From: a bacterium 1xD42-87
Lineage (GTDB): Bacteria > Bacillota > Clostridia > Lachnospirales > Lachnospiraceae
Direction: 5' to 3'
Length of the DNA stretch: 49,598 nucleotides
Assembly (NCBI GenBank): GCA_003611805.1
Contig: RAYM01000044.1
Span: forward strand, 1-49,598
Shown piece after piece: positions 32,867 through 42,672 of this stretch (within the stretch, counting starts at the first letter, position 1; every line of letters begins with the position of its first letter). The position numbers and the translations under genes were made by a program. Under the pieces are notes generated by a model. That model saw only the letters and a program-made list of their open reading frames with translations. It did no database searches and had not been told where the DNA came from.

Positions 32867-34098
32867 TTTTGTATATCACGATTGCGGTTGTCACGGCGCT
32901 TCTGGCAAGTCTGGTGGACAACCACCCGGAAAGACAATCCCATACGATTACAAGGCAGCAGCTCTGTAACCGCGTCTGTCTGACGGCAATATTTCTGATT
33001 TTGTTTTTGCTCTCCGCGTGCAGACTCAATGTGGGCAATGACTACGCAAAGTATGTGGAGTTCATGCATCTGGTCAACTGCGATGCTTATGTGCCTACGG
33101 AGATCGGATTTAATCTTCTGGTCAAACTGATCTACGGTTTGTCGGGCTATGAAAATTTTCTGCTGGTATTTGCGTTCTATTCGTTTGTGACCGTGCTGTT
33201 TTTCCTGTTGGCAATGTATGAGCAGAGCGATGAATTTGGGATGACGTTTTTCCTTTTTATGACGCTGGGTTATTATTTCCAGACATTCAGCACGGTGCGC
33301 TATTATCTGGCGCTGGCGCTGGCGCTTTACTCCATGAAATTTGTGCTGCGGAGACAGTGGGGCAGATTTGTGGTTCTGGTGCTTCTGGGCGCGACTTTTC
33401 ACAAGTCGCTTCTGGTCGTAATACCGCTCTATTTTCTGGCGTCGCTGTCATGGAAAAAATGGCAGCTTGCCATGGCGGCTGCTTTTTGCACCACTTTTTT
33501 GTTTCTGCAGGATTTTTATCTGAAACTTGTGGTTTTTCTGTATCCGACTTATGAGGATACGGAGTATCTGGAGGGTGGCACAAGCTATATCAGTATTTTG
33601 CGCTGTGCGGCGGTTCTGGGTTTTGCGGGGATCGTGTATCTGATGCGGCGGCGGGAAGAGAGAGATAGGAGCAACGCAGAGACCGCAAAGGGAAGCGCGA
33701 TACCTGATGGGATTTCGGAGGAAGGCGGGAACGAAGCAGGCATAAACGGCGAAAAAGCCGGCATGAATATAGAGGAGGCGGCGTGGAACCGACGTTTCCG
33801 GGTTTACACGTATTTGAATCTGGGGGCGCTTGTCCTCTATGTATTCTGCTCCTTCCTGCCTATTATTTCGCGGATCGGCTATTACCTGATGGTGAGTCAG
33901 ATTTTATTTCTGCCCATGCTTTTAAAAGCGGTGCCGGATAAAAAATGGCGCAGACTTTTCCGGGTGGGAATCCTTCTGGCGGCGGTGGTGTATTTTGCCA
34001 TGTATTTGAAAAAAGGCGCGAACGACGGCGTACTGATTCTGCCCTATAAGACATTTTTCTTTCACGAGATGGTTAATATACTATCAGAGGTTAATTAA
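32863..34098 (+). CDS. EpsG/Wzy-like polysaccharide polymerase
   Basis: 411 residues from MILYITIAVVTALLASLVDN, with the ATG overlapping the previous stop. About 10 membrane helices. The block ACRLNVGNDYAKYVEFMHLV followed by EIGFNLLVKLIYG is the EpsG signature, and LGYYFQTFSTVRYYLALALA follows. It joins lipid-linked repeat units on the outer face. A strongly hydrophilic stretch of about 48 residues (from ~262 to 308, rich in Glu, Asn, Gly and Ala) sits between helices and is not typical of the family. Confidence 0.85.
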   Translation: MILYITIAVVTALLASLVDNHPERQSHTITRQQLCNRVCLTAIFLILFLLSACRLNVGNDYAKYVEFMHLVNCDAYVPTEIGFNLLVKLIYGLSGYENFLLVFAFYSFVTVLFFLLAMYEQSDEFGMTFFLFMTLGYYFQTFSTVRYYLALALALYSMKFVLRRQWGRFVVLVLLGATFHKSLLVVIPLYFLASLSWKKWQLAMAAAFCTTFLFLQDFYLKLVVFLYPTYEDTEYLEGGTSYISILRCAAVLGFAGIVYLMRRREERDRSNAETAKGSAIPDGISEEGGNEAGINGEKAGMNIEEAAWNRRFRVYTYLNLGALVLYVFCSFLPIISRIGYYLMVSQILFLPMLLKAVPDKKWRRLFRVGILLAAVVYFAMYLKKGANDGVLILPYKTFFFHEMVNILSEVN

Positions 34099-34099
34099 T

Positions 34100-34969
34100 A
34101 TGACTTTCAGCATCATAGTCGTCTGCTATAACGCGGGCGAAAAATTGGAGAAGACGATTGCAAGCATCCGAAGACAGACAGAGGACGATTATGAAATTAT
34201 CGTGCAGGACGGGCTTTCCGCGGACGGTTCGGTGGAGCGGCTGTCTGCTGCTGCGGACTTAAGACTTTTTCGCGAGCGGGACGAGGGCATTTACGACGCT
34301 ATGAACCGGGCGGTTTCCCACGCGGCGGGGAAATATCTTTTTTTCTTAAACTGTGGCGATTATTTTGCCGATGAAGAAGTGCTTGCAAAGGTAAAGCGGG
34401 AGATTGCAGGGAACAGCGGCATGGATGCCCGTCGAACAGAGCATGGGAATGGTGAGACGGACAGCCGGGGAGCAGAAAAAAAACGCCCGCGACCGATGAT
34501 TTTTTACGGCAATATCATGGAGCGTGCCACGGGGGCGCACGTGATGTCAAACCCCGTGATTGATGATTTTGCCTGTTTCCGCAATGTGCCCTGTCATCAG
34601 GCATGTTTTTATGACAGACGGCTTCTTGTGAAGAGGGGCTTTCGGACGTGTTATAAAGTCCGAGCGGATTACGATCATTTTTTATGGTGCTATTACAAGG
34701 CACGCGCCGTCACGGTTTATATGCCGATCAACGTGGCATCCTATGAGGGGGAGGGATTTTCGGAAAGCGGGGAGAACAGAAGGCGGTCTGCCGCGGAACA
34801 TGCGCATATTGTGAAAAAATATATGAGCCGCGAACAGATTTTAAAATACAGACTGATTATGCTTTTGACGCTTGCGCCGCTTCGGACTTATCTGGCTTCC
34901 CATGAGAAGACGGCGGGGATTTATCAGGCGATAAAAAGAAGGATGTACCAGATCAGAAATCTTATATAA
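34100..34969 (+). CDS. WcaE-like GT2 glycosyltransferase
   Basis: 289 residues, starting 1 base after the upstream stop codon. The domain opens TFSIIVVCYNAGEKLEKTIA. It has IVQDGLSADGS, the block RERDEGIYDAMNRAVSHAAG typical of the colanic-acid WcaE group, and FFLNCGDYF in place of DxD. A hydrophilic insert (~105-132, NSGMDARRTEHGNGETD and on) interrupts the fold at a surface loop. It probably adds a single sugar, in WcaE relatives fucose. With gmd and fcl present, fucosyl transfer is a reasonable guess. Confidence 0.83.
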   Translation: MTFSIIVVCYNAGEKLEKTIASIRRQTEDDYEIIVQDGLSADGSVERLSAAADLRLFRERDEGIYDAMNRAVSHAAGKYLFFLNCGDYFADEEVLAKVKREIAGNSGMDARRTEHGNGETDSRGAEKKRPRPMIFYGNIMERATGAHVMSNPVIDDFACFRNVPCHQACFYDRRLLVKRGFRTCYKVRADYDHFLWCYYKARAVTVYMPINVASYEGEGFSESGENRRRSAAEHAHIVKKYMSREQILKYRLIMLLTLAPLRTYLASHEKTAGIYQAIKRRMYQIRNLI

Positions 34970-35030
34970 AGCGACTGACAAAAGATAGTGGCATATGGAA
35001 GAGTATGCCGGTGTGAAGGGAGAGGTACAG

Positions 35031-36317
35031 ATGAAGGTATTATGGGTGTGTAATATTATGCTGCCGGCGATTGCCAAAAGACTAAATCTTCCCTGCAGCA
35101 ACAGGGAAGGGTGGCTTTCCGGGCTGCTTGACCGGGTGGTGATGGAACAGGAGAGAAACCGCATCGAACTTGGCATTGCGTTCCCCGTAGAAGAGTCGCT
35201 TGGGAATTTTGACCGAATGATGCCCCTGGGGGAAAACATTTCCTGCCACTGTTACGGTTTTGTGGAGGATCTGGCTGCGCCGGAGCGTTATGATTTTGAA
35301 CTGGAAAAAAATTTTGAGCTGATTATCAATGATTTTCAGCCGGATATTCTGCATGTGTTCGGGACGGAGTTTCCCCATGCGCTGGCGTCTATCAAAGTGT
35401 TTGGCCAGCCGGAGAGGACACTGATCGGCATTCAGGGGCTTGTCTCCGCGATCGCGAAGGTATATATGGCGGATCTGCCTGTGAAAGTACAGAGGCAGAG
35501 TACGTTTCGTGACAGGGTCAGAAAGGACAGTATCCGCCAGCAGCAGAAAAAGTTTGAGAAGCGCGGCGAGTTTGAAATTGAGGCGATTCAACGGACGGGG
35601 CATATAGCGGGACGCACGGATTTTGACCGGGCGGAGACGGAAAAAATTAATCCGAACGCGAAGTATCACTTTTTGAATGAAACGCTGCGCAGCGTGTTTT
35701 ACCGTGACAGATGGAGTAAGTATAACTGCCAGACACACCGCATTTTCTTAAGCCAGGGAGATTATCCGCTGAAAGGATTCCACTATCTCCTGCAGGCAAT
35801 GCCCAAGATTCTGGAGCAGTTTCCTGATACGGAGATTTATGTGGCGGGAGCCGATATCCTGAAAGCGGAGACGTGGAAGGACGCGCTGAAACTGCCCGCG
35901 TATGGCAAATATTTAAAAAAGCTGATCCATGAAAACAATCTTGAGGAAAAAATTAATATGCTCGGGCGGATTGACGCGGAGGAGATGAAGAAACAGTATC
36001 TGAGCTGTCAGGTTTTCGTCTGCCCTTCGGTGCTTGAAAATTCTCCTAATTCCGTGGGGGAGGCGATGCTTCTGGGTGTACCCTGTGTGGCGGCGAATGT
36101 GGGCGGCATACATAATATCCTGACGGACGGCGGGGACGGTTTTCTCTATCCGCCCGGGGATGTGGATGCGCTGGCGGACAGCATTATCGAGGTGTTCACC
36201 AAGGAAGCGATTGTGGACAGGCTTTCTGACAATGCCAGAAAGCATGCGCGTGTGAACCATGACGCGGATCAGAATTATTACCGGCTGATGCATATTTACC
36301 GGGAGATGCTGGGGTGA
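35031..36317 (+). CDS. GT4 family glycosyltransferase
   Basis: 428 residues from MKVLWVCNIMLPAIAKRLN, chosen for the GAGAGG just before the ATG. GT-B fold: the N-terminal half has DILHVFGTEFPHALAS, the C-terminal half LSQGDYPLKGFHYLLQA, the EX7E-type motif in VLENSPNSVGEAM and GIHNILTDGGDGFLYPPGD. A retaining enzyme using a nucleotide sugar in the cytoplasm. The donor is unknown. Confidence 0.9.
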   Translation: MKVLWVCNIMLPAIAKRLNLPCSNREGWLSGLLDRVVMEQERNRIELGIAFPVEESLGNFDRMMPLGENISCHCYGFVEDLAAPERYDFELEKNFELIINDFQPDILHVFGTEFPHALASIKVFGQPERTLIGIQGLVSAIAKVYMADLPVKVQRQSTFRDRVRKDSIRQQQKKFEKRGEFEIEAIQRTGHIAGRTDFDRAETEKINPNAKYHFLNETLRSVFYRDRWSKYNCQTHRIFLSQGDYPLKGFHYLLQAMPKILEQFPDTEIYVAGADILKAETWKDALKLPAYGKYLKKLIHENNLEEKINMLGRIDAEEMKKQYLSCQVFVCPSVLENSPNSVGEAMLLGVPCVAANVGGIHNILTDGGDGFLYPPGDVDALADSIIEVFTKEAIVDRLSDNARKHARVNHDADQNYYRLMHIYREMLG

Positions 36318-36351
36318 TTTATGAGGGGCATTCTCCGTGGGAGGAAGTAAT

Positions 36352-37536
36352 ATGACATTCGCATTTGTGTCAAACTACATCAACCATCATCAACTCCCCC
36401 TCTGCGAGGCATTTTACAGGCGGCTGGGGAAGGGGTTTGTGTTTATTCAGACCATGCCCATGGAGGCGGAGCGCGTGGAGATGGGGTGGAGCGTTGATGT
36501 GGATGAAATACCTTATGTCATGTGTCTTTACAGGGACGAGTACGAGTGCCTGAAGCGGATTATGGAGAGCGATGTGGTGCTCTTCGGCTGGACCGGCAGG
36601 GAAGATATCGTGACGCCGAGGCTGCGGTCGGGAAAGACGACGCTTCGGGTGAGTGAGCGGCTTTATCGGGAAGGACAGTGGAAAGCGGTCTCCCCGAGGG
36701 GGCTTATGGCGAAATACAGGGAACATATCAGATACCGGGGGCAGAATATCTGTATGCTCTGCGCTGGCGCGTATACGGCGTCGGACTTTCATCTGATCGG
36801 GGCGTATCCGGGCAAACTGTTTAAGTGGGGCTATTTTACCGAACTGCGGACTTATGACGACGGGACTTTCGCGGCAATGAAGACGAAGGAAGGACCGCTG
36901 CAGATTGTGTGGGCGGGACGGTTTATTCCGTTAAAGCATCCCGAATACGCGGTGCGGCTCGGCAGGACGCTGCGAAAGAAAGGTTATGCTTACCGTATGC
37001 ATATGTTGGGGAGCGGCGAGCTGGAAGAGGCGATAAAAGAAGAGGTGGAACGAGAAGGGCTTTCGGATGATTTCGTGTTTTACGGATATACGAGACCGGA
37101 CGAGGTACGGGATGTGATGGAGAAATGCCACATTCACCTCTTTACCAGCAATTATCTGGAGGGCTGGGGCGCGGTGGTGAACGAGGGCATGAACAGCGGC
37201 TGTGTGGAGGTGGTTGACGCCCGCGTGGGCGCGGCTCCCTATCTGATCCGTCACGGAGAGAACGGTCTGCTTTATCCCGGCGGGCGCTACGAGAAAATGG
37301 AAGCGCTCGTGCTGGATCTTTTCGAAAACTGGGAGGAACGGCGGGGCATGGGGCGCGTCGCCTATGAGACGATCCGGGATGTGTGGAACGCGGAACGCGC
37401 GGCAGCCGCTCTTTTGCGGTTTGTGGAAGGGATGCGGCAGGGAAGGCTCTGCCCGGAGGAGGAAGGGCCGCTTAGCGAGGCTCCCATAATCAGACCGGGG
37501 AAATATCCGCCTGCAGATGTTTCCCGCGGGCGATGA
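36352..37536 (+). CDS. GT4 family glycosyltransferase
   Basis: 394 residues from MTFAFVSNYINHHQLPLCEA, with GGAGG upstream. GT-B fold: QIVWAGRFIPLKHPEYAVRL opens the donor domain, followed by LEEAIKEEVEREGLSDDFVF, TSNYLEGWGAVVNEGMNSGC (the E-x7-E region) and GAAPYLIRHGENGLLYPGG. A retaining transferase, likely adding a branch or backbone sugar. Not closely similar by eye to the preceding GT4. Confidence 0.88.
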   Translation: MTFAFVSNYINHHQLPLCEAFYRRLGKGFVFIQTMPMEAERVEMGWSVDVDEIPYVMCLYRDEYECLKRIMESDVVLFGWTGREDIVTPRLRSGKTTLRVSERLYREGQWKAVSPRGLMAKYREHIRYRGQNICMLCAGAYTASDFHLIGAYPGKLFKWGYFTELRTYDDGTFAAMKTKEGPLQIVWAGRFIPLKHPEYAVRLGRTLRKKGYAYRMHMLGSGELEEAIKEEVEREGLSDDFVFYGYTRPDEVRDVMEKCHIHLFTSNYLEGWGAVVNEGMNSGCVEVVDARVGAAPYLIRHGENGLLYPGGRYEKMEALVLDLFENWEERRGMGRVAYETIRDVWNAERAAAALLRFVEGMRQGRLCPEEEGPLSEAPIIRPGKYPPADVSRGR

Positions 37537-37659
37537 TATAACTGTGCCATACCCGGTCTGTGATTGCGAAACAGACATGAGTGAATGCTGCGCGCGTGGA
37601 CGCCGATTGAGAAGGAATGGCCGGAAGGAAGAGCATGGAGAATGGACGGGAAGGAGCAG

Positions 37660-38667
37660 ATGGAGACGAAAAAAATCAGCGTGATTGTGCCGGTGTACAA
37701 TTCCATAAACTGTCTGGAAAGATGTGTGCGATCTCTCTGTGCCCAGACATACGAAAATCTGGAAATCCTTTTGATTGACGACGGTTCCACGGACGGTACA
37801 GGGGAGCTCTGTGAGCGTATCGCGTCGGAGGATGCGCGCATTTTCGTGCGCCATAAAGAAAACGGCGGCGCTTCTTCCGCCAGAAATGTGGGGCTTTCCA
37901 TAGCGTCCGGGGACTATATCGGGTTTGTGGACAGCGACGATTATATAGATTCTTATGTGTACGAGGAACTGGCACGTGCACTTGAAGTGGGAAAGTATCG
38001 CGTGGCGCAGATTTCGCGTGACGAGGTGGACGAGGATGGGGGGCGTCTGCCGGACGTCTGTACGCCGCCGGAAAAAGAGCGGTTCTGTGATTCGGAAGCT
38101 TTTATAAAAGAACTTCTCATGCACAGGGAGGACAGCTCCTTCTGCACAAAGCTGTTTCCGCGGGAAATCTTTTCCGGGCATCGTTTCCCGGAAGGGGAAC
38201 TAAACGAGGACTTCCGGCTGCTTCTGGATATTCTGCAGGAGATTCCGGGCATATGCATTCTGCCTCAACAGGGGTATCATGTGGTCTGCAGACAGGAGAG
38301 CACCACGAGAAAGCGGACGAAGGACAGCTTCTCCCGGGTGTTTCTGGATATCGTGGAAAACGCGGATATGGTGCAGAAACTGGTGGACCGAAAATATCCC
38401 GCGTTGCATGAATATGCGGTGCGGTTTAATCTCTATCAGAGACTGGAATATATGCTGCATGTGCCGGTTTCCCAGATGAAAGGGGATAACGCTTTTTATA
38501 AGAACGTGAAAAAGTATTTGCGGCGGCATGTGGGTGATACCGTAAAAAACCCCTATCTGACGAGGAAGAATAAAGCGTACCTGATGCTGCTTACGGCGGC
38601 GCCGCGGACGGTCAGGGGCGTGCACGCAGGAAAAATGAAGTTGAGGGAAAAGACCAGGCATGGCTGA
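37660..38667 (+). CDS. GT2 family glycosyltransferase
   Basis: 335 residues if started at METKKISVIVPVYNS; in-frame ATGs at 37585 and 37642 are possible and the ribosome binding site (AAGGAG, close to the ATG) does not decide. Clear GT-A motifs: LLIDDGSTDGTGELC, GGASSARNVGLSIASGD and FVDSDDYIDSYVYE. The C-terminal ~110 residues are helical and basic, typical of capsule GT2 enzymes that sit on the membrane surface. The stop overlaps the next start by 8 bases. Confidence 0.87.
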   Translation: METKKISVIVPVYNSINCLERCVRSLCAQTYENLEILLIDDGSTDGTGELCERIASEDARIFVRHKENGGASSARNVGLSIASGDYIGFVDSDDYIDSYVYEELARALEVGKYRVAQISRDEVDEDGGRLPDVCTPPEKERFCDSEAFIKELLMHREDSSFCTKLFPREIFSGHRFPEGELNEDFRLLLDILQEIPGICILPQQGYHVVCRQESTTRKRTKDSFSRVFLDIVENADMVQKLVDRKYPALHEYAVRFNLYQRLEYMLHVPVSQMKGDNAFYKNVKKYLRRHVGDTVKNPYLTRKNKAYLMLLTAAPRTVRGVHAGKMKLREKTRHG

Positions 38668-40438
38668 ACGAAAGAGCAGCGGGAAGAAAACAAAATATGT
38701 TGTGTGCTTTACCGTGCTCTGGCTCCTGCAGATGGCGGCGGCTTTCTGGTTCTGTACGCAGAAGCAGGGCTTTCATGAGGACGAGTTTTACACCTACTAT
38801 TCCACGGCGCGCACCAACGGCTTTTACGTGGAGGACGGGAAGTGGATGGAGCGGGATGAATACCGCAATGAGTTTGTGGTACTTCCAGGAGAACGGTTTC
38901 AGTATGGTCTGGTAAAGCAGGTGCAGTCGTGGGATGTGCATCCGCCGATGTATTACTGGGTGTTTCATACGGTGGCTTCCTTTGTGCCGGGCGTATTTTC
39001 TAAATGGACCGGGCTGTCGGTCAATCTTTTTTTTCACGGTATCAACCTGATTTTACTGACATATTTGTCATATTTGGCGGCGGGAAGAGACGAGAGGCTG
39101 CCGTTTTTCGTGACGTTTGTCTATGGATTCAGCCCGGCATCCATGAGCGGGGTTGTGTTTATCCGAATGTATGAAATGCTTACCACATTCGTGCTGCTTA
39201 CTGCCATTTTACATGTGCGTGTGATGGTTCGGGAAGAGGAGGGCGGCAGAGTGACAGGCAAAACCTTCCTCGCTATGGCGGCGGTGACCTATGTTGGGTT
39301 TCTGACGCAGTATTATTACTTCATTTTTCTGTTCTTTCTGGCGATTGCTTTTTGTGTCTGGCTAATGTTGCGGGACAGGAATATTTGGAATTGCCTGCGG
39401 TACGGCATTTTTCAGGGAGTGGCGTTTGTGCTGGCGTATCTGACCTATCCGTCGTTTCCAGGGCAGATGTTCAAAGGGCAGCGGGGTGCGCAGGCGACGG
39501 AGAATTTTTTCAATCTTTCCAATACCTTTGAGAGGCTTCAATTTTTCTGGGACCTGATGAACCGATACGTGTTTGGCGGCCTGCTCGGCCTGATGCTTTT
39601 GTTTCTCGCGGCAGGGGCAGTGGCGATGCGGCTGCAGAACGGGCGAGGGGAAAGAAAACGCGCAGGACTCAGATGGAGAGAGAGCGCAGAGAAGACGAGA
39701 AATGCGCAGAGCCGGCAGCCTGCGGAGGAAACGACTTCCCATGGCGCATCGTTCTATATGCTGCTATTTGCGGCGGCAGGTTATTTTCTGACGGTGTCCA
39801 AGACCGCACTTCTTCTAGGGGGAACTTCCAACCGCTACCAGCTTCCGGTTTACGGGATTGCGGCATTGCTTTTGTTTCTGGGTGCGGTAAAGGTTGTTAG
39901 ACAGGCGGGTACGCGTTATGTAAAAGAGAAGAGGCGCGATACGGAAGCTGTTCCGCCTGTCTGCACCGGCTGGCGGGAAAAAAGGATGACCGGGGTGGCG
40001 GCAGCGTTCTGCATTGCCGTCGTTGCGCTCAGCTTTGTGCGGGCGGATGTGGAATTTCTCTATCAGGAGGCGGCAGAAGCGGTTGCGCTTGCCAGAGAAC
40101 AGACGGCGGCGCACATTCCCGCAGTCTATATTTACAAGCCTGGTGAGGAGTGGTGTATCTGGGCGGTGGCGGATGAACTGATGGAGTACGACAGAGTGTA
40201 TTTTGCCAGTGCGGCAAGCGAGGATGCGATTACGGAGCCGGCGATTGCGGAGGCGGATGCGGTGGTGGTATATACGCCCCGTTACGAAGACGTGAAGGAC
40301 GAGGAGGCGCAGTGTATGCGGATTCCTTCCGGGAACGGGAACCTGTCGGAAGGTCATCTGCAGTATTCGCATAAATTTTGCACTGAGTGGTATTACTGCG
40401 GTGACGGGGGCGCGTGGAACAGAGCGGCGCAGCCGTGA
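38660..40438 (+). CDS. GT-C-like membrane glycosyltransferase (GT39/ArnT-like)
   Basis: 592 residues, about 11 membrane helices. After the first helix comes HEDEFYTYYST (acidic residues at 40-42), and later SWDVHPPMYYWVFHTVASFVP. The DE-plus-HPP arrangement on the first outer loop is the hallmark of GT39/ArnT-like enzymes that take sugars from polyprenyl phosphate outside the cell. A hydrophilic arginine-rich insert (~326-362, with KRAGLRWRES) and a shorter one near 415-440 lie in loops. The C-terminal ~130 residues form a soluble outer domain. It may decorate the polymer or a surface protein. Confidence 0.75.
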   Translation: MAERKSSGKKTKYVVCFTVLWLLQMAAAFWFCTQKQGFHEDEFYTYYSTARTNGFYVEDGKWMERDEYRNEFVVLPGERFQYGLVKQVQSWDVHPPMYYWVFHTVASFVPGVFSKWTGLSVNLFFHGINLILLTYLSYLAAGRDERLPFFVTFVYGFSPASMSGVVFIRMYEMLTTFVLLTAILHVRVMVREEEGGRVTGKTFLAMAAVTYVGFLTQYYYFIFLFFLAIAFCVWLMLRDRNIWNCLRYGIFQGVAFVLAYLTYPSFPGQMFKGQRGAQATENFFNLSNTFERLQFFWDLMNRYVFGGLLGLMLLFLAAGAVAMRLQNGRGERKRAGLRWRESAEKTRNAQSRQPAEETTSHGASFYMLLFAAAGYFLTVSKTALLLGGTSNRYQLPVYGIAALLLFLGAVKVVRQAGTRYVKEKRRDTEAVPPVCTGWREKRMTGVAAAFCIAVVALSFVRADVEFLYQEAAEAVALAREQTAAHIPAVYIYKPGEEWCIWAVADELMEYDRVYFASAASEDAITEPAIAEADAVVVYTPRYEDVKDEEAQCMRIPSGNGNLSEGHLQYSHKFCTEWYYCGDGGAWNRAAQP

Positions 40439-40448
40439 AAAAGGGCAT

Positions 40449-40477
40449 TTGACAGCCCATCGGAAACTGCCTATAAT
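40449..40477 (+). promoter_or_regulatory. Perfect consensus sigma-A promoter before mtnA
   Basis: TTGACA (40449-40454), exactly 17 bases, TATAAT (40472-40477). Both hexamers match consensus fully. The predicted leader before mtnA is about 30 bases and leaves no room for a riboswitch. It should give strong expression of mtnA and the pse genes after it. Confidence 0.85.
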
Positions 40478-40516
40478 AAATGTGTTGCGTGAAAAATAAT
40501 GATCTGGAGATACGAT

Positions 40517-41578
40517 ATGGATGCATTACAATTAGACACAGTTCTTCTCTCAGAGGACAGAAGCTGTCTGGAAATACTGGATCAGACGCTTTTGCCGGGC
40601 ACCGTGAAAGTTTTGCGGGTAGAGAAATTAGAAGATATCTTTGAGGCGATTCGGTTTTTGCGTGTCCGGGGCGCGCCGGCGATCGGCGTCTGCGCAGCGT
40701 ACGGGATTGCACTTACTGCATCCCGCATTGAAACGCGGGATTATGAGGCTTTTCTGTCAGCTTTCAGGGAACAGAAAAAATATCTGGCATCTTCGCGCCC
40801 CACGGCGGTGAATCTGTTCTGGGCGCTGGATCGGATGGAACGCACGCTGCTTGCGCATGCGGATAAACCGGTGGAGGAGATCAAGGAGTGTCTTTTTGCG
40901 GAGGCGCAGGCGATCCGGGATGAAGATGTGGCGATCAGCCGCAGCATTGGTGAGATTGGTTTCGGGCTGCTCAAGCCGGGGGACGGGATTCTCACTCATT
41001 GTAACGCGGGGACGCTGGCAACGGCGAAATACGGTACGGCAACGGCGCCCATGTATGTGGCGCTGGAGCATGGAATGACGGATTTCCGGGTATACTGTGA
41101 CGAGACGAGACCGCTTTTGCAGGGCGCCAGACTGACAGCCTTCGAGCTGCACGGCGCGGGGATTGACACGACTCTGATCTGTGACAATATGGCGTCCACC
41201 GTGATGAAGAGCGGTCTTGTGAATCTGGTCTTTGTTGGATGCGACCGAGTGGCGGCAAATGGAGATACCGCCAACAAAATCGGTACCTCAGGGGTGGCTG
41301 TGCTGGCGAAGCATTATGGGATTCCATTCTATGTATGCGCGCCCAGTTCCACCATAGACATGTCGCTTGAGACGGGGAATCAGATTCCCATCGAAGAGCG
41401 GGCGGCGTCGGAGGTCACGGAGATGTGGTACAAGGAGCGGATGGCGCCGGAAGGCGTCAAGGTTTATAATCCTGCTTTCGACGTGACGGACCACTCGCTG
41501 ATTACCGGGATTATTACAGAAAAAGGGCTTTGCAGGGCGCCGTATGAGAAGGCGTTCCGGGAGCTTGGCATCGTGTGA
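40517..41578 (+). CDS. mtnA: S-methyl-5-thioribose-1-phosphate isomerase
   Basis: 353 residues from [17 protein letters not shown], chosen because GGAG lies 7 bases before this ATG; an ATG 18 bases upstream is less likely. Typical blocks: [54 protein letters not shown] with the catalytic Cys, and [19 protein letters not shown] with the catalytic Asp. It opens the ring of methylthioribose-1-phosphate to methylthioribulose-1-phosphate in methionine salvage, or handles 5-deoxyribose-1-phosphate in a salvage shunt. No other salvage gene is near. Its place between glycan genes is odd, unless it is there only for its promoter. Confidence 0.93.
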   Translation: MDALQLDTVLLSEDRSCLEILDQTLLPGTVKVLRVEKLEDIFEAIRFLRVRGAPAIGVCAAYGIALTASRIETRDYEAFLSAFREQKKYLASSRPTAVNLFWALDRMERTLLAHADKPVEEIKECLFAEAQAIRDEDVAISRSIGEIGFGLLKPGDGILTHCNAGTLATAKYGTATAPMYVALEHGMTDFRVYCDETRPLLQGARLTAFELHGAGIDTTLICDNMASTVMKSGLVNLVFVGCDRVAANGDTANKIGTSGVAVLAKHYGIPFYVCAPSSTIDMSLETGNQIPIEERAASEVTEMWYKERMAPEGVKVYNPAFDVTDHSLITGIITEKGLCRAPYEKAFRELGIV

Positions 41579-41593
41579 GAGGGAAGGAGATTT

Positions 41594-42589
41594 ATGCTAA
41601 AAGATAAGACCATACTGATAACCGGGGGAACGGGTTCTTTCGGAAAATGCTTTACGAACTACGTGTTGACAAACTATGAACCGAAGAAAATTATCATCTA
41701 TTCGAGGGATGAGTTTAAACAGTGGATGATGGCAAACGAGTTCAGGGAGTATGAGGAAAAGCTTCGGTTTTTTATCGGTGATGTGCGCGACGTGGAACGT
41801 CTGAAACGCGCTTGCGAGGGCGTGGATTATATCGTTCACGCGGCGGCGTTAAAGCAGGTACCCGCATGTGAGTATAATCCCAACGAGGCGATTAAGACCA
41901 ACATCCACGGCGCCATGAACGTGATTGACGCGGCGCTGGATACGGGGGTCCGCAAGGTGGTTGCGCTGTCCACGGACAAGGCGGTGAACCCGGTCAATCT
42001 TTACGGTGGGACGAAGCTTGTCTCGGACAAGCTTTTTGTGGCGGCGAACGCTTACGTGGGGACGAAGGATATCAATTTCTCTATCGTGAGATATGGAAAC
42101 GTGGCGGGCAGCAGGGGGTCTGTCATTCCCCTTTTCCACAAGTTGATTCAGGAAGGTGCGACGGAGCTGCCCATTACGGATTTGCGTATGACCCGGTTCT
42201 GGATCAGTCTGACGCAGGGTGTGGAGCTGGTGATTAAGGCGCTGGCGGAGGCAAACGGCGGGGAGACCTTTATCAGCAAGATTCCTTCCTTTAAGATCAC
42301 GGATCTGGCGGAGGCGATGCTGCCTGGATGCAAGATGAAGGAAACCGGCATAAGACCTGGGGAGAAACTGCATGAGATCATGGTGACAACGGAGGATTCA
42401 GCGACCACCTACGAATATGACAGACATTTTATTGTCTATCCGCAGATGACGTGGAATAACAGGCAGCAGCCCGATCTTTCCGGCAGGAAGGTCGAGGAAG
42501 GCTTCCACTACAGTTCCGACAACAATACCGAGTGGATCGGCGTAGAGGAAATACGCACGCTGTTAAAGGACGTAGAGCTGGAAAAATAA
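41594..42589 (+). CDS. pseB: UDP-GlcNAc 4,6-dehydratase (inverting)
   Basis: 331 residues. The SDR motif ITGGTGSFGKCF, then IYSRDEFKQWMM (typical of PseB/FlaA1), HAAALKQVPACEYNP, STDKAVNPVNLYGGTK with T127-D128-K129 and Y137/K141, and GSRGSVIPLFH. It removes water from UDP-GlcNAc and inverts C5 to give the L-arabino 4-keto sugar, the first step of pseudaminic acid synthesis. GGAAGGAG precedes the ATG, and pseC follows. Confidence 0.95.
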   Translation: MLKDKTILITGGTGSFGKCFTNYVLTNYEPKKIIIYSRDEFKQWMMANEFREYEEKLRFFIGDVRDVERLKRACEGVDYIVHAAALKQVPACEYNPNEAIKTNIHGAMNVIDAALDTGVRKVVALSTDKAVNPVNLYGGTKLVSDKLFVAANAYVGTKDINFSIVRYGNVAGSRGSVIPLFHKLIQEGATELPITDLRMTRFWISLTQGVELVIKALAEANGGETFISKIPSFKITDLAEAMLPGCKMKETGIRPGEKLHEIMVTTEDSATTYEYDRHFIVYPQMTWNNRQQPDLSGRKVEEGFHYSSDNNTEWIGVEEIRTLLKDVELEK

Positions 42590-42672
42590 AACGAAAACAT
42601 AGAAGAAGGACATGTGTGGAAATACGTGTCCTTTCTCCACAGTGACTTTGATTTACGGAGGAATATGCGATC

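Noticed and set aside
36931..38181. A 416-codon minus-strand frame spanning two glycosyltransferase genes
   Set aside because: It runs across the gap between two clear plus-strand genes and resembles no known family.
40438..40516. SAM riboswitch before mtnA
   Set aside because: Only about 30 bases lie between the promoter and the start codon, with no SAM-box pattern.
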